In this document: piece by piece, positions 12,200 to 12,200 of the stretch
Position numbering within the stretch: position 1 is the stretch's first letter
Layout: each line of letters starts with the position of its first letter
Source: Oscillospiraceae bacterium
GTDB lineage: Bacteria; Bacillota_A; Clostridia; Oscillospirales; Oscillospiraceae
DNA: 12,200 nucleotides
Direction: 5' to 3'
Assembly (NCBI GenBank): GCA_016302005.1
Contig: JAEDOK010000042.1
Location: 1 to 12,200 of the forward strand
Notes under the pieces: generated by a model
Database searches by the model: none
The model's input: only the letters and a program-made list of their open reading frames with translations
What the model was told of the DNA's origin: nothing
Translations under genes and position numbers: made by a program

Positions 12200-12200
12200 G

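Noticed and set aside
1..12200. Whole window as a composite transposon or integrative element bounded by the 50-bp repeats
   Set aside because: There is no transposase, integrase or target duplication in view, and the cargo is ordinary chromosomal genes; only the repeat itself is reported.

Overview
The window looks like a piece of a Gram-positive Clostridia chromosome, probably an Oscillospiraceae/Ruminococcaceae-type gut commensal, likely from a draft or metagenomic contig. This rests on the moderately high GC, strong AGGAGG-type ribosome binding sites, sigma-A promoters close to consensus, a Gram-positive CpsC/CpsD/CpsB cassette, an acyl-ACP thioesterase, a pyrophosphate-type phosphofructokinase and short dispersed palindromic repeats. 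It is an inference from gene content and style, with no marker-gene proof. I see no transposase, integrase, phage gene, CRISPR array or rRNA.

Left to right. Positions 1-50 are a perfect inverted copy of 12150-12199, so the window is bounded by one repeat in opposite orientations. 326-1201 (+) encodes a membrane-anchored Pro/Gln-rich protein with an Ig-like (BIG2) domain. 1252-1395 (-) is a possible 47-aa small protein whose Shine-Dalgarno lies in a hairpin. 1602-1677 (-) is a tRNA-Ala(CGC). 1892-3250 (+) is a membrane-anchored endonuclease/exonuclease/phosphatase-fold protein. A gene-free, repeat-rich gap (3251-3653) follows. Then come an acyl-ACP thioesterase (3654-4340) overlapped by a small lipoprotein gene (4337-4744), and a subgroup Ic aspartate-type aminotransferase (4878-6167).

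A consensus promoter at 6240-6268 drives a two-gene operon: a His/Cys-rich putative metal-binding protein (6301-6726) and a CooT-family nickel-binding protein (6740-6934), closed by a strong terminator. Next is an array of five back-to-back hairpins (7067-7260), the last a 30-bp perfect palindrome belonging to a dispersed repeat family. On the minus strand lies a polysaccharide regulatory cassette: cpsC-like (to 9433), the BY-kinase cpsD (7956-8720) and the PHP phosphatase cpsB (7283-7945), with no glycosyltransferase alongside.

Divergent from it, 9617-10861 (+) encodes a PPi-type 6-phosphofructokinase. Convergent to that, 11051-12034 (-) encodes a secreted, membrane-anchored class A beta-lactamase-fold protein whose SxxK catalytic motif reads GAVW, so it is probably a pseudoenzyme.

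Most units are short, independently promoted transcripts, so the window reads as ordinary chromosome rather than an island. The most noteworthy items are the terminal inverted repeat, the His-rich/CooT operon, the apparently inactive beta-lactamase-like protein, the hairpin array and the possible structured small gene.
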